From Isoetes taiwanensis (lineage: Eukaryota; Streptophyta; Lycopodiopsida; Isoetales; Isoetaceae), in NCBI GenBank assembly GCA_021234155.1, contig JAJEKV010000113.1, positions 2,464,325 through 2,528,324 of the forward strand: a stretch of 64,000 nucleotides of DNA, written 5' to 3'. A program made the translations under genes and the position numbers. Under the pieces are notes generated by a model. That model saw only the letters and a program-made list of their open reading frames with translations, had not been told where the DNA came from and did no database searches. Positions 1 to 11,750 of the stretch are shown here, piece after piece. How positions within the stretch are numbered: position 1 is the stretch's first letter; each line of letters starts with the position of its first letter.

Positions 1-274
1 GGAACAATACAGGACAACAGGCTACTGGAGCTATTGAGTTTGATCGAAAAACCAATTATGGGAACTGAGTTAACTAGCCTTGAGCTAGTAGTGGGATTCC
101 AGGAAATTGGAATAGGCCAATAACAAGCACGCCAAGTGTTATTGGACCTTGGAATACTCATACTGAGGAGAGGCCTACACGGGCCCAAGCAGCTCAAATA
201 GTGGAAGAATTGACAAATGATATATTCTCTTGATGAGGACTCGCGATATATGCACACCAAAACACTGGCATAGA
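1..274. other. Unassigned repeat-like sequence
   Basis: No coding frame longer than a few dozen codons is visible. A short string around 71-90 (CCTTGAGCTAGTAGT) recurs near 43350 downstream of the chromodomain Ty3 element, so this may be the end of a related repeat. This is weak evidence. Confidence 0.3.
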
Positions 275-276
275 TA

Positions 277-530
277 GGCTTTTCATTCCTCACTGCAGCA
301 GTATACATTGGGTTTATAATTTTGTGAAGTGTGTGGGGTAGCCGACCATAGGCATAATATCAGACTACCCCATATAAAGAGAAATGACAATAATATCATG
401 ACAGGGCTAGACAACGGTGAGAAAAGTGGTGACAGCTTCTCATCGGGATAAAAAACCACGCCCTTTCGGGTCTTTGGAGAAAACCCCAATGAGAAACGAT
501 TGCCAATGTTCTCGAGGTATTGCCTGGAGC
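277..530 (+). repeat. Dispersed repeat, copy A (copy B at 27844-28075)
   Basis: This stretch matches 27844-28075 in the same orientation. Both contain a CAGCAGTATAC-like start, a CTTCTCATCGGGATAAAAAA block, CCGCCCTTTCGGG-type text and an AATGAGAAA end near CTCGAGG. Copy A has stop codons where copy B has an open frame, so the similarity reflects a repeat and not a conserved protein. The family is not recognised; an LTR or untranslated part of a retroelement is possible. Confidence 0.55.
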
Positions 531-649
531 GCCTACGCGAGAAAGCAGATGACCGGTACCGAGCGAAGAAGAGATATGTATGTCTCTTGATTTTTCTAAT
601 CCTGGAAATATAAATGCAAGCATCCATAAGTTTTGTTAATAAGCACAAC

Positions 650-1190
650 ATATGGATACAGTTCCCATAGCAGGCACAAAAACCATAAAACAGAGGACTA
701 TCAGAAAAAAAAAATAGACACTGCCACGAGCAACATGTGGAAAACCCCTAAGCTAGGTCAGTTCTTAGAAAGAATAGATCGGATATGGAAGCAGAGTCTT
801 GATTGGACAAAATGGAAGAATTTTAGAAATTCTTACGATATGAATGATAAAGACATCGATAAAGTGGCAACTGCTAACCTGATTGAAATGGCTCGGATAA
901 AATGGAAGAATTTAAAAATTCTTACGACATGAACGATAAAGACATTGACAAAGTGGCAACTGCTAACCTGATTGAACCGGCTCGCATATGGTGGAAAAGG
1001 TATGCAAAGTCCAATAAGTTCAAGAGAAATAACTACAGATTTAAGACTTTTAGTAAGGCTTTTCACAAGCACTATGTGCCTCATGTCTCATTCACGCACA
1101 AGCAAGCAGATCATAGGGCGGATTTGGGATCTCAGAATGGCTCATAACTTGGATTTAAGAATTCCACGTCATATTTGCCACGACCAATAA
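650..1190 (+). pseudogene. Ty3/gypsy gag fragment
   Basis: The translation in broken frames matches the gag of the Ty3 element at 33477-34357. Shared stretches include the segment ending KVATANLIEPARIWWK and the following YAKSNK / RFKTFSKAF / HKHYVP text. The copy holds an internal 90-bp tandem duplication (811-900 and 901-990) that repeats the IDKVATANLIE segment and shifts the frame. Gag forms the nucleocapsid of the retrotransposon particle; this copy cannot. No protease or polymerase of this copy follows; LINE sequence begins at about 1186. Confidence 0.7.
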
Positions 1191-1935
1191 TGGATCTCCG
1201 GGTAAGTTTTTTCCTCTAGCTAAAGGAGTTAGGCAGGGTTGCCCATTAGTTCCTTATCTTTTCCTAGCAGTTGCTGAAATGCTAACTAGAGCAATTCATT
1301 ACCATCAACAAAATGGCAGTATACAAGGTCTGATTCTTTCTAACAACTCAAGCAGCTTATATATTCTACAATATGCAGATGATACCTTTAGTTTCTTAAA
1401 GAATGACCCTTGATAATATTGATATATTCTTCAATGTTATTAAAGCCTTTAGTACAGCCTTTGGAGCATCTAAATAGAGATAAGTGCTTAATTATGGGGG
1501 AGCTATCTATGGACAATATTGTTGGAATTAAATGTTTTAATTCTAATGTCTACTAGACTTCTAGGGATGCCTTTATCCTCCAATTCTGGTTTAAAATGCC
1601 TTTATCGTCCAATACTGGAATTGCCTCTCTATGGTAGGAAGAACAATCATTGCTAATAACGTAATTGCTAATTCTCACGTATATTTGTCCTCCACTCTTT
1701 TAGCTCTTAAATCTATCTATCAATAGTTAGAGAAGATTATTAGAAATTTCATCCGGGGGAACATCACTTGGTCAATTGAAAATCTGCGGCAAGAAGCAAA
1801 ACATCTGATTCTTCAGGGTTATGCCTTAGCAGATAAGTATGTTCAGAAGGCTCTTTTTCAAGCAAGTAGTCCAACTTCCATTTTTATAAAGCATTGGCTA
1901 TCTTATAGTTACATCAAAGGTCCATTTGCCATCCT
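1186..1935 (+). pseudogene. LINE (L1-type) reverse transcriptase fragment
   Basis: The frame starting near 1186 reads through KGVRQGCPL and then QYADDT, the conserved fingers/palm motifs of non-LTR reverse transcriptase, in plant L1-like spacing. From about 1415 to 1930 the translation still shows thumb-region text (TIIANNVIANSHVYLSSTLL) but with many stops. The C-terminal part of the same type of element, ending in a zinc-knuckle region, resumes at about 2640. The sequence between (1977-2634) is a LINE fragment on the opposite strand, so this LINE appears split by it. No clear target duplication was found at that junction. Confidence 0.65.
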
Positions 1936-1976
1936 CACCCTTCTCTAATTTGCAAAGCACTGCAAATACATCTCCT

Positions 1977-2634
1977 TTAATGAGGAACATCATTATCTTC
2001 TACCTCTACACCAAGATACTTATAATGTTTGACTCGCTCAATAGGCTCACCGTCAAACATAAAGTATGGGTACGTTCTAGTGCCAATTGTCATAATCTTG
2101 GACTTGAGTAGGTTTACGTTCATCCCCCTTTGGCTATAATATTCACTGAGAGCATCAAGATGTTTTTGTAGATCCTCTCGTCTACGTGCAATAAGCACAA
2201 CATCATCAACATACAAAAGCAATTACATAAGATGTCCATAAACTTCAGCACCAAAGCCTCCATGCATCACTAGCCATGATTCTATAGCTCATTAATGTAC
2301 AATCCAAACAATGTTGGTGAGCAAGGGCACCCCTGCTTAACACCAATGGTGCTTTGCAATCTTTCTGGCCTTTTAAAAAGAGGTGATAGCTCAATGAGCA
2401 CCTCTTTATAAAAACAAGACACTGCATGCCTAAGCTCTAGAGGAACTTGTAGCTGTTCAAGGCAATCAACAAGCTTTCTTCTATCAACATGATAAAATGG
2501 TTTAATAAAGTCAATAAATGCCAAATATCAAGCATTTCTTGCCCCCTTTTATTTCTTCCATCAATACACAAAGAGTTACCAGGTGATCTATGGTGGAATG
2601 CCTGGCCCAGAATCCTGCTTAAGAGTAAGCACAT
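1977..2634 (-). pseudogene. LINE reverse transcriptase fragment, second family
   Basis: On the minus strand two overlapping frames carry STIGVKQGCPCSPTLFGLYI and LLYVDDVVLIARRREDLQKHL, the RT palm motifs with a YVDD catalytic box, followed by KYLGVEVE. The family matches the plus-strand LINE at 13100-15294 (STIGVQQGCPLSPTLLGLYI). Only the polymerase core remains, in two frames, and no endonuclease is seen. It sits between two halves of an L1-type LINE and is probably nested in it. Confidence 0.7.
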
Positions 2635-2639
2635 ATATT

Positions 2640-3587
2640 TGTTTCATCAGACCAAGATTTAATCTTCTTTTCCAGCGTTGCAACAAGCAAAGGCTTCAAA
2701 CACAATAATATTGATCTGAGCCGTTCCAAAACTAGCATATTCTGGAATACGAACTTATCTCAAGATAATAGCACATCTCTAGCCTTAAGACACCCAAAGA
2801 TCTACGAATAGTAGAGTGATCTTAATATTATACATTTAGGAAATCTTAGTAATAATAGATGGCTAATATGGATTGTGCCCAGACAAAAGATCAGAGGTAC
2901 CATTTCAGACAGAAATATCTTCAATTGCATCATTCAGAAGATTGGAGGAGTGAATTTAGAAGTAAACAATGACATTCAGGATTGGACACTTCATAATAAA
3001 AGTGCTTACAAAGCCTCTCACATTTACAAATTTCTGAATAGGCCTACCTCTCCATCTAAAACTAAACTTTATTGGGATATACTAGATGACATTGAATCTA
3101 GGCTCTTTAAAAATGTCTGGAACACTTATTTGTCCCCAAAAGTTAAATATTTTATTTAGCTGCTAGATAATAGAAGTATTTCAAACCTTGAAACTTATGC
3201 TAAACATCAAGCAGAGGACGCTATTCCCATTAATCCTACTTGTCCACTGCAACATAATAATACTGAGACCATGGATCATATTTTCGTATTTTCGTATGTT
3301 CGTATATTTTCGTATGATTGTACTAGCCCATTGTATGGGTCCCATGACCTTTTGGTCTCCGTGGACGTTAAAAAAACTATTCTATTCTATTCTTTGATTT
3401 TTGGTCATGGTTTGAACATTGTTTTAGCATAAGTAGACATGTTTCTTTGCTATATTTTTTGATGAATGGCGACGCTTTAAAAATTCAATATGCTTTACTG
3501 CCTTATGGAACATATGGAAGGATTGAAATAGATGCTTATATGGTGGGCATTCTTCTTCTTGCATCGAGATTAAAGTGCATGTCATTT
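2640..3587 (+). pseudogene. LINE C-terminal region with zf-RVT domain
   Basis: The open stretch 2875-3159 ends in YLSPKVKYFI, the hallmark of the zf-RVT zinc-binding region of plant L1 elements (usually PPKVK.F.W). Past a stop codon, the text with CPLQHNNTETMDHIF keeps the CX2-3C...H pattern of that finger in degraded form. A further frame gives TALWNIWKD and then text that continues without loss across the insertion at 3588-4121. Stops and frame changes mean it is not functional. Confidence 0.6.
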
Positions 3588-4136
3588 TTTTTTTTGAAGG
3601 ACGAAAGCCAAAAAGTTTATTAATCAGAGAAAAAGTACAAAATTTACATGTCTCATCTAACTGTGTAAGCACACAGAGATGCCACAGGAGCACGAGCCTG
3701 GAGCACAATGTACTTACTCCAGAATAGGAGACTAATGATAAGAATCAATTCGAAGATACTGAATCCAGATGCGTTCCACCAGTTCTGAGTCAAGGGAAGA
3801 ACACTCGTAGGCTGTCAATATCTTTCTCTGGGCCACTGTAATAACACTGTGTGCAGATGAATAAATGCCCTGAAAGATGTGGTGTCTGCAACGCTCCCAT
3901 ATCGACCATAGGAGCCAACCGGAACCAAGATGAAATGCCCTTTGTTTAGCTGGAGGCCATGCGTTGGGATAGAACGCCAAACGGATGCATCGGCAGTCCA
4001 ATGTACTGTTAAACAAACCTTGTAGCCAGGACCACGCTTGGTTGAACCTCAGGACAATCAAAGAGACAATGCTCAAGAGTCTCAACGTCCGAGAGGCAGA
4101 GCGGGCATACTGCAGATATGCAAGTGCATGTCATTT
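3573..4136 (-). mobile_element. 5'-truncated LINE insertion with 15-bp target site duplication
   Basis: A direct repeat AAGTGCATGTCATTT lies at 3573-3587 and 4122-4136. Between them is an element read on the minus strand. It starts at about 4121 inside a zf-RVT finger (VCPLCLSDVETLEHCLFDCP), runs through a 3' untranslated part and ends at a poly(A) tail, seen as T's at about 3588-3595. A poly(A) end, 5' truncation and a target duplication of this length are typical products of target-primed reverse transcription. The host sequence into which it inserted is an older LINE whose frame continues on both sides. Confidence 0.88.
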
Positions 4137-5045
4137 ATGACCTTGAATTGTCTGCTACATGTCATAAGCATAATAAGGCCAACAACTTTGATGTTAGGTG
4201 GAATAATCTAGGAAGTTATAATGGCTCATTCGATTTATTTAGACTTACATGCCATGAAGAATTTACTGACACTCATATATTGTCAAACGGATTACATGGC
4301 GAATCTCATGCCTGCTATAAACACCATTTATGATCCACTAGAGGCTCTTCTATATGTATGACAGATAGTAGAACGTGATATTGAATATTCAAAGTGCTTT
4401 TGGAGAGGTGTTGTCAGAGGCAGAATTGAGGTGGACATAGTAGACATTCCAGAAAGAGAATTCACTTGGGCAGTGAATTTTGCAGGGAAAACTATCTTAT
4501 GCATGAGTTATGGTGGTTCCTGAAAAGTAAAAGTAGAAGGATGACTGATTAGTAGTTCGAGTTTTACAGAGAGAGATAATATTATCATAGGGGAATTGCT
4601 GATGCTTATGCATTCTTATTCTACTTATGGCGACTACTAATTCTGAAAGCTTTATTCGTGAATTGAACTGGGAAAATGATCAGATCTTGACCTTGCAGCC
4701 TCACTACCAAATCCTGTTTGCTTTCCTTGAAAACTATCAATTCTAATCCACAGACCTCTGCGACTTTCCAATTATCCACTTCCTATCCGGCTCCATAATA
4801 TTTATGTTTTTAGGTGTAATAGTTCCGGCCATCTTCATATATTTTTCTAGGAGTTCGATCTTTGTGGCTCTACCTACAAATGCTATACATCAACCTGTTT
4901 TTGCTTCTGATGATTTCTTTCGAGCTATCAAGAACTGTATTCCAATGGTTACTGCTTATGTTCATACTATTGGCTTAAAACTCAATGGTTTAGTTTTAAA
5001 ACTAAACTTTTATATATATTAGGATCCTTCTATTCTAAAAAAACC
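4137..5045 (+). pseudogene. Decayed LINE 3' portion
   Basis: The first 200 bases continue the coding frame of the LINE interrupted by the 3588-4121 insertion. Further on there is only scattered coding-like text with stops (for example 4804-5022). I could not confirm an RNase H domain, which plant L1 elements often carry here. Treated as the eroded end of the LINE at 1186-3587. Confidence 0.4.
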
Positions 5046-5170
5046 TATTCTATTCTATAGTGCCCTAATTTTTATGTGTACTTACATGTGTTATCTTGAA
5101 TTTTCTTGCACTTGCAATGACAATATGCACTATTGTATCTTTTTTCTATAATTAATGGAAAAACCCTTCA

Positions 5171-5188
5171 TTCTCTCTCTCTCTCTCA
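5171..5188. repeat. (CT)n microsatellite
   Basis: Short alternating TC run. No gene is attached to it. Confidence 0.8.
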
Positions 5189-5256
5189 GTTGAGTTTTTA
5201 CTCCAGTTGCTACATAACCAGTGTATGATCACTAAATCAAACTCCTATATAGCCTA

Positions 5257-5388
5257 CATGTTGTATGGGAGGATGTCCACCGGAGCACTTGCCAGTGTGG
5301 ACGGTGGGGTCCCGCGACCGGCGGCAGCCGGAAGCGGGTCACCGGTCACACCGGAAAGTGCGACCGGTGGGCATCCCCCCACAACATG
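5257..5388. mobile_element. Foldback (MITE-like) element with GC-rich apex
   Basis: The ends CATGTTGT and ACAACATG are inverted. The arms behind them (GGATGTCCACCGG on the left, CCGGTGGGCATCC on the right) pair imperfectly over about 40 bases, and the centre folds as CCGGC-GGCA-GCCGG. The core from GGGTCCCGCGACCGGCG through AGCGGGT is shared with the element at 11968-12085, although the outer arms of the two differ. GC content is far above that of the flanks. No transposase is encoded. Confidence 0.7.
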
Positions 5389-5506
5389 GAAATGGAGAGC
5401 CTCTACCTCGCTTGCTTCTGAATGCTCTTTATTTTCTTTCTCCTCTTTTTGCCTGTTTGGCCTCTCTTATCTCATCGGCTGCTTCTGCCACTATCTTCAA
5501 CAAAAG

Positions 5507-5586
5507 GAATAAGTTAGAGATCTTGTTTGCTACAGGAATGGCTACAGGAATGGTTACATGAATAAGTTAGAGATCTTGTTTGCTAC
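5507..5586. repeat. Short tandem duplication, period 53
   Basis: GAATAAGTTAGAGATCTTG followed by TTTGCTAC occurs at 5507-5533 and again at 5560-5586. Noncoding as far as can be seen. Confidence 0.8.
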
Positions 5587-5589
5587 TTT

Positions 5590-6900
5590 GAATGGCTACA
5601 GGAAGGTGAGCATTTGCATGATCCGGCAGAAAACTAGCTTTAACATATGTTTTGTGTTGCATCAACATTTTGCAGATTTTTGCCATGATATTCTTGGATT
5701 TGTGGGTTCAAATCCCACAGGAGTTTTGACCGGGAGTAACCAGTTCATTTTTGATAGTCACAAAATTGGCATCCCTCTTTCCATTCCGGAGTTTAGGGAT
5801 GTGCCACGTGGCAGCCCATAGTTCATCTTCCGATAAAAAACGTGGCCCATTTTCCATGTTGTACAAGGACACGCAAAAGGGATATACGACATAGTAAGTG
5901 GTTCAATCTTCTTTGTATAGTGGGCACGTATGCACGAGGACATACATGTTAAATTAGGAAATGAAGTTTGTCCTTTGGTTTGATGTGGCTATGTACATAA
6001 AGATATAAATAGGCGTGGACGGTCGTATTATATTTGTATATGACATTTTAGAAACCATTTTAAGTGTATTAGCGAACAATTTATGTTTTTTGAACGCAAA
6101 CATGAACGAAAGGTTAAAGCTACCCCTACGTATTCCAATCCTCAAGAAATGAGAAGAAAGCTCATTTCGAACGGAAGAATAAACAAAATAGAAGTTGGAT
6201 CACTGAAACCATTCCTATTTGCCAATTGCCCCATCTCTACATCATGGATTAGAACTTGGGATGCATATTCCACTTATAAGGTACAAAAAAACCTGAAAAC
6301 ATATAAGCATCTGGTGATTGATCGCTGGAAGAAATGACTGAAGGATTCCCCTAGCCTGATCTTTTCGTAGCCTGACGATGGAGCTGCAATTGGAGATCAG
6401 AAGAAGCATTGTTAACTCTGGAGACAAGAAGCCAAGAACAGAGCAATATTTTGCTTGCTCAAGCTCCTTTTTTTGCTGCAATCTTACAACATCAAAATCT
6501 AAATCTGAAGCTAAAATAAGAGACAGAGGCAACTCATCAGCTCCATTTTGTGGGGGAACAAAAGTTGGTCTCCCATTCTGCTTGCATTCTGCCACATCAA
6601 TAGACCTGCTCCCGTCTACCGCCAATCATGGGTCCTATGTGGCATAATGGGGTCCTAGACTCTCGTTCCGCCATACAAGAAGCAAATTTGAAATTGGGAA
6701 ATGCAAAATCAAGAAATAGGAACATAATACAAAATATTACTTGAGGCCATAAAGGAAAATGACAATGAAGTAAAAATTGAAATTTTAAGCATAAAAGGTA
6801 TTTTCCACTTTGAAAGTTATTTCTTTCTTCATCAACTGAGTGAAGCCTTGAGTTCTTAATAAGGGTCAAGTATTTGTTATTTTTGCAGATGAATGTCTTT
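5590..6900. other. Intergenic, no supported gene
   Basis: Two open stretches occur, 6083-6337 on plus and 6242-6625 on minus. The minus one starts with a plausible ATG and has a balanced composition up to about residue 65, but neither matches a family I recognise and no splice pattern supports them. They overlap on opposite strands, so at most one is real. Confidence 0.3.
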
Positions 6901-6910
6901 GTGTGGCTTG

Positions 6911-7083
6911 CAGCAGTCAAAGGGTTACATGACTTGGAAACCTTCATAAGCCAAATTGACTGTAACGACTTGGAACTAGGTCAAAGTTTCTTTATGTATC
7001 TTTTCAGCAGTCAAAGGGTCGCATGATTTGAGAACCTTCGGAAGCTAAATTAACTGTAATGACTTGGAACTGGGCCAAAGTCG
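6911..7083. repeat. Diverged tandem duplication, period 94
   Basis: A block of about 78 bases starting CAGCAGTCAAAGGGT and ending GACTTGGAAC..GG.CAAAGT is present at 6911-6988 and 7005-7083 with about 10-15 substitutions. It lies upstream of the EML gene. Confidence 0.75.
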
Positions 7084-7239
7084 ATGGGCGTTAGGCCATC
7101 ACTTAAACCTCAGTCATGTCCACATCCAAGCAAAAACTTATGTCTCATTACATTTATTTGCAAACAAATGATATAGAAATAAGTATTTATATTGGTTTTT
7201 GAGAGTAACAAATTTTGTAGTAGCAAAATATTTGCTTCA

Positions 7240-7628
7240 CATATTTAGGCAGGTATATTCCACCGAAGCATGATCGAATCACAGCCGTCCAGCGCACGCT
7301 TACTAATACACGAATAGAAAGCTTTTTAAACACTAGTTTCTCTCTCCTCTCTCTTCTCTCTTCACACTGTGCCGGCTATGGCGTCCCTCTCGTTTCTTCC
7401 TGCACGCTCTTCACGCCTTAGGACCTCAGCATTACGGCCAACGTAGAACATATCAGGATTCCATGTCTCTTCCCATGTTTTTTCATCCTGTGCACTTGAT
7501 TTTTCCATGGCCAAACCCGCATTGGAACTTGCCGACTGTTCGTGTTGCAGTTAAAATCTGTCGGATTCTTGTGCCTGAGTTAAAATAGCTTTGATTTTCA
7601 GCTGCCTCAAAGTCCCCAGAAGCTAAAT
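7240..7628 (+). promoter_or_regulatory. Putative 5' leader/promoter of the EML gene
   Basis: The sequence before the EML start codon contains a CT-rich tract (about 7334-7367), a common feature of plant core promoters and 5' untranslated regions. I see no clear TATA box at a fixed distance. The transcription start cannot be placed from sequence alone. Confidence 0.35.
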
Positions 7629-10600
7629 ATGGAGTATAGAAGATCCGATAGCAGTGGTAAGTAAGGGTCTCCGTAGTTGTCAAGTGTCTAGCATAAGACA
7701 TGAATTGTGAGCTTTCATTGTGCTTAGACAGTGTTAAGAACCCACAAGTGCTTCTAGATGGGAGGAATCATTTTAGCATGCAATGTGAGGTCATTTGACT
7801 TAGTTCTGAAGTACAATTTTTTCCTGAGCAGAGGTCTTAATAATGCTTGGTTCTTGTTAGATCTTGTTAGCACTTGCTCCATACTTACGCCGCTAGGCAT
7901 CTGGGGCACAGTAATAAATATTATCATAAACAGACAGGTGTATATACTCGTGAGGGTTACTGAGGATTTTAATTTGATTATCTCAGGCACAGAAGATGAT
8001 CTGCCACTGTCTCATTCAGTCCCTCTTACAAATAGATACATTGGAAATGGCAAGCCCGGTAAAGTTATCACATATGGAGCTTCCCAAAGTTCACAAAGTA
8101 CAAAATCATCAAGTGCTCAAATGATCAGAAAATTAGAACAAGAGGCCTATACAGCAGTCGTGCGTGCTTTCGGAGCACAGTCGGAACTTACTTGGGTAAC
8201 ACAATTTGCATCACATGTGGCTGATTCAAACAATATGTAACTATTTTGTTAACAACAAAAATTTTGAATTCCTACAGTAGAAGAGGGAGCTTTTACTGCT
8301 GTAGTGTTATGTCATGACAATGGTGCTTAAAGTAACACCATGAAGGCACCGCCCTCCTCATTTTTTAGCACTTGTTCAAAGTAGAGATTGTAATTAAGAT
8401 CCATATCCATACATATCTGAAGCTTTTACGGCTGTGGTAGCATTGTTTGGAGGAAATGGAATATCCATCCTTCATTAATGCTAAATGACTTTATTGTCTT
8501 CCTACACTCTTCATTTTTCTTTCCAGTCTTAACTCTGCCAAAAATTACATTATGATGGCATTTTCTGCTGTGACTTACTAAGATTGGTTTATGAAGAGCT
8601 TGTCATTAACTGTCAATTAACATACAGGACATATTCAAGAGAAAATGTCTGTTTGCAGGAGAAGGAGAGCTTGCTTTCAAACTTGAGAAAAGAGCTTCAT
8701 GTCACGGATGAACAACATCGTGAATGCTTGGGAAGAGTTGCTGGTGATGATACGCTTCGCCAAATACGGTTCAGTATATCAATTTTTCATTTTGCCAGGT
8801 CATTAGCATGGGTGGATATTTAATTCTTGATTTGTGTTGATCAGGGAATGGAGTGTCTCTGCTGTAGGGCAAAGCATGCCAAGTGCCAGCTGTCCTGCTG
8901 TTGACCTCATTCCTAGTCCAGCCTTTTCACAATCTCAAAAGAAGCAGAAAACAGGCATGTTGCAAACAGCTATGCCACCACCCCCCCTATTAAAACCGCC
9001 CCCTGTTCCATCTGTAAGTTTGCCCCCAGCTGTTGGGAAGAAGGGTGCACCACCTGGGCCTCGAAAGAAGAATAAAGTGGTCAGACACTAGTCATTCAAG
9101 ATCAATAACTTTTATACATTTAATATTTACATTATTTTGTGTAAACAGATGCCTTCCACATCAGGAGTACCTTCTTTATTACCTCAGAAGGGTTCTAAGC
9201 CAGGAAGAAAACCTTTGTCCAGATTAAAGAAGGGAAAGGACATTTTGCCAGAGAAGCAAGGAGATCCTTGGATTGGTCGTAGAGTAAAGACGAGGTGGCC
9301 AGAGGATAACAACATGTATGAAGCATATGTTGCATCTTACAACGAACAAGATGTAAGAGATGGCAAAGCATGATTAATTCTAGAACTTACTAGATCACAG
9401 AAAATCACCAAAGACAAGATTAGACCTAATACTGTACGTTGCTACATGTTAACCAGTGGACTTGAAGTACCTTTCCACATCTATGTAGAAATTAAATAGA
9501 CGCTTCAAATATGTAGTAATTGAATGAATAGTGCACAAGCTGCAGAATTCGATTCACTTGGAAACTGAATGGAATAGAAAGCTTCTAGTGAGCATAATGC
9601 CAGGGGAAAGATTAAAATGGTTGCTTGCATAAACCCTTGTGTTGAGGTAATGTTGACTATAGGAAGTAGAAGTTATCACTTTACAAGTCATTGAACAAGA
9701 CCAATGTGAGGGAGGTTGCAGCTATATCAATAATTGATGCAAAGAGAACACCACAAATTTTGCTTAATTAGAGTAGATTGCTAGTTTGCTGAGGTTTAAG
9801 ATTCACAGTTGCATGGAGCCCAGTCTATCATAGGTTACTGAAAACATGCAACATCACATACATCAAGAAATAACTTCCTTATTACTTTGGAACTGGCTGT
9901 AGTAAAGTCGTCGTCGTTAAGTTCATGATTATTGCTTGTATTTCTTCTCTTAAAGTTTTGCATATGGCTGTAGGGAAAACACACGCTTGTGTATGATATG
10001 GGTACAGAGAATGAAAGTCTGGAGCAGGTCAAATTGTCTGAGGTATCATGTTTGTTTTGATGCCAAATTGGTGAATATCATGATTAACTGTGCTGATGGA
10101 TATTGGCTTGTTAGGTGCCAGATCGTGATTTGATTGTGGTTGAGAGCCCTACTAATGGTCCAAAGTACTTAACTGGAGATGTGCCTGATAAAGCTTTAGT
10201 TGAACCTGTGCCTCGGGCTGGCCATGGAAAATGTGGTCGACCTAGGAATGTAGCAAAGGATATTGGAAAACCTGAAAAGCATTTTGGAAAAGGTCGTCCA
10301 AGAATAATGACTGTACCAGATGTTCCCACTGAGAGGCCTGCTCCACGCCAGTTGTTTGTGCCATCCCTCGAAGGCCTCAAGCGACAGGTGTGTTCAATTC
10401 CATATATTACAAAAGCTAAAAGAAGAATTATTTTACATTGAGATCCTGAAAGCTAAACTCCTACCTGCACATAAGTACTTGAGGAGATAATGTGGCAATA
10501 ACCCTGCTGCGAGTCACTACTCTCGTGAATTGGATACTAGCATTAGTTAAGCCTATTTGCAGGCAAGCAAGCATGTTGGCAAATCTAACAGCTGTCCGGC

Positions 10601-11084
10601 TTATGGTGCACCAGGACTTTTATATTATTCGTTTCTTTTAATTAGGCTTTAATATCGTTAACTCTTTGTAATATAGGTAGCTGATCTTGAACATGAAGTG
10701 GATTTGAGCAAGATTGAGAACTCTAAGAGAGCTGCAAAGGTACATGATGGGAAACATTACTTTCATTTAATTGGGTTAAGCATTTGATCCTCTTGATCAT
10801 AATAATGCAGGACCATGAGGAAGCTATTCGGAAAGCACTTGCAGAGATTGGAGAATCATCAGATGAGGCTGGAAGTGGTAATTTCATTTCTTTTTATTTC
10901 TGTGCTTGTGTCTTAGGGGCCGCTAATTAGGTGTGCTTGTTGTTTAGATCATAGAAGACACCAACCAATGCGTCCAATTACAAACAAAGCACGGGGGCAG
11001 AAAAATGGGCATCCAGCTAAAGAGTTACATAGGGACCACTATGAAAATGGTGCTCCATGGTCAACATCTGTTGCTTGGGAATGA
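7629..11084 (+). CDS. EML: EMSY-LIKE protein (ENT and Agenet/Tudor domains), 10 exons
   Basis: Exons: 7629-7656, 7987-8195, 8659-8768, 8845-9076 (or 9079), 9149-9352, 9974-10042, 10115-10387, 10677-10739, 10811-10877, 10948-11084. All introns are GT-AG and the phases join to one frame of about 463 residues, close to known plant EMLs. The start ATG gives MEYRRSDSS, matching the family's short first exon. An ENT domain begins near residue 55 ([17 protein letters not shown]) and runs to IREW near 118. An Agenet/Tudor domain covers about 232-285 ([17 protein letters not shown], then [11 protein letters not shown]). A coiled C-terminal stretch follows exon 8 ([20 protein letters not shown]). EMLs are nuclear chromatin readers, some linked to defence gene control. 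Odd point: the family's ETWEWV in the Agenet domain is ESLEQV here. The two exon-4 donors differ by one codon. Confidence 0.93.
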
Positions 11085-11639
11085 TAACGGATATAAATAT
11101 TGGTATGAGTAAAATAAGAGTCGTGTCGAAGCAGGAGTGAAGCACAAAACCCTGGCTATATTTGAGATTTTTCTGAGTTTACAAATTCAAGCAGGCTATC
11201 TATAAGCAAGGCTCAGAATGCAATATGTCAAAGCTGCTAGGGGCGCGTTCTTCAACATAAGGAAGTGCGTGATATATGCTTTTCCTGCTGTCTTGTAGGT
11301 CTCCACATCAAATGAATCAAAGGGGCAAGGACAAGGTGACAAGAGCTAACCGGCACAGTCTACTCTGCTGACAACTCTGCTGACAACTGACCAATTGTAC
11401 TCTAAATAGCTGACAAGATTACTTACTGTAATCTCCTCCTGATTATACAAAATTGTACACAATTCAGTAACTATACCCTATGTCTGGTATTCCCTTTTTC
11501 CTACAGCACGTCATTAGTACATAATACATGTGAATTAACCAATTCTTAGATCCTGATATTCTTTAAAATTATGTGTTTTGGAAGTTTGGGCATAGATAAG
11601 ATGATTGATGATTGTGTCACAACTTTCGTATACAAGAAT
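11085..11639 (+). other. 3' flank of the EML gene
   Basis: Probable 3' untranslated region followed by AT-rich sequence. No coding frame and no unambiguous AATAAA polyadenylation signal at a convincing place. Confidence 0.4.
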
Positions 11640-11750
11640 TACAAGAATCACAGGCCGTCTTAGATTCTGGGGGGAAAGTGTTACCAACGTGCGTTAATGG
11701 AGGCAACGCTTTGACCCCATAGAATCTAAGGCGGCTTGCAATTCTCGCAA
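11640..11750. mobile_element. Short inverted-repeat element (MITE-like)
   Basis: The left arm 11640-11674 (TTACAAGAATCACAGGCCG, then TCTTAGATTCTGGGGGG) pairs with the right arm 11714-11750 (CCCCATAGAATCTAAGGCGG, then CTTGCAATTCTCGCAA) with a few mismatches. The loop is about 40 bases. No target duplication could be fixed with confidence. Confidence 0.6.

Noticed and set aside
4330-5020. Possible RNase H domain of the LINE
   Set aside because: I could not place the conserved acidic residues in one frame.
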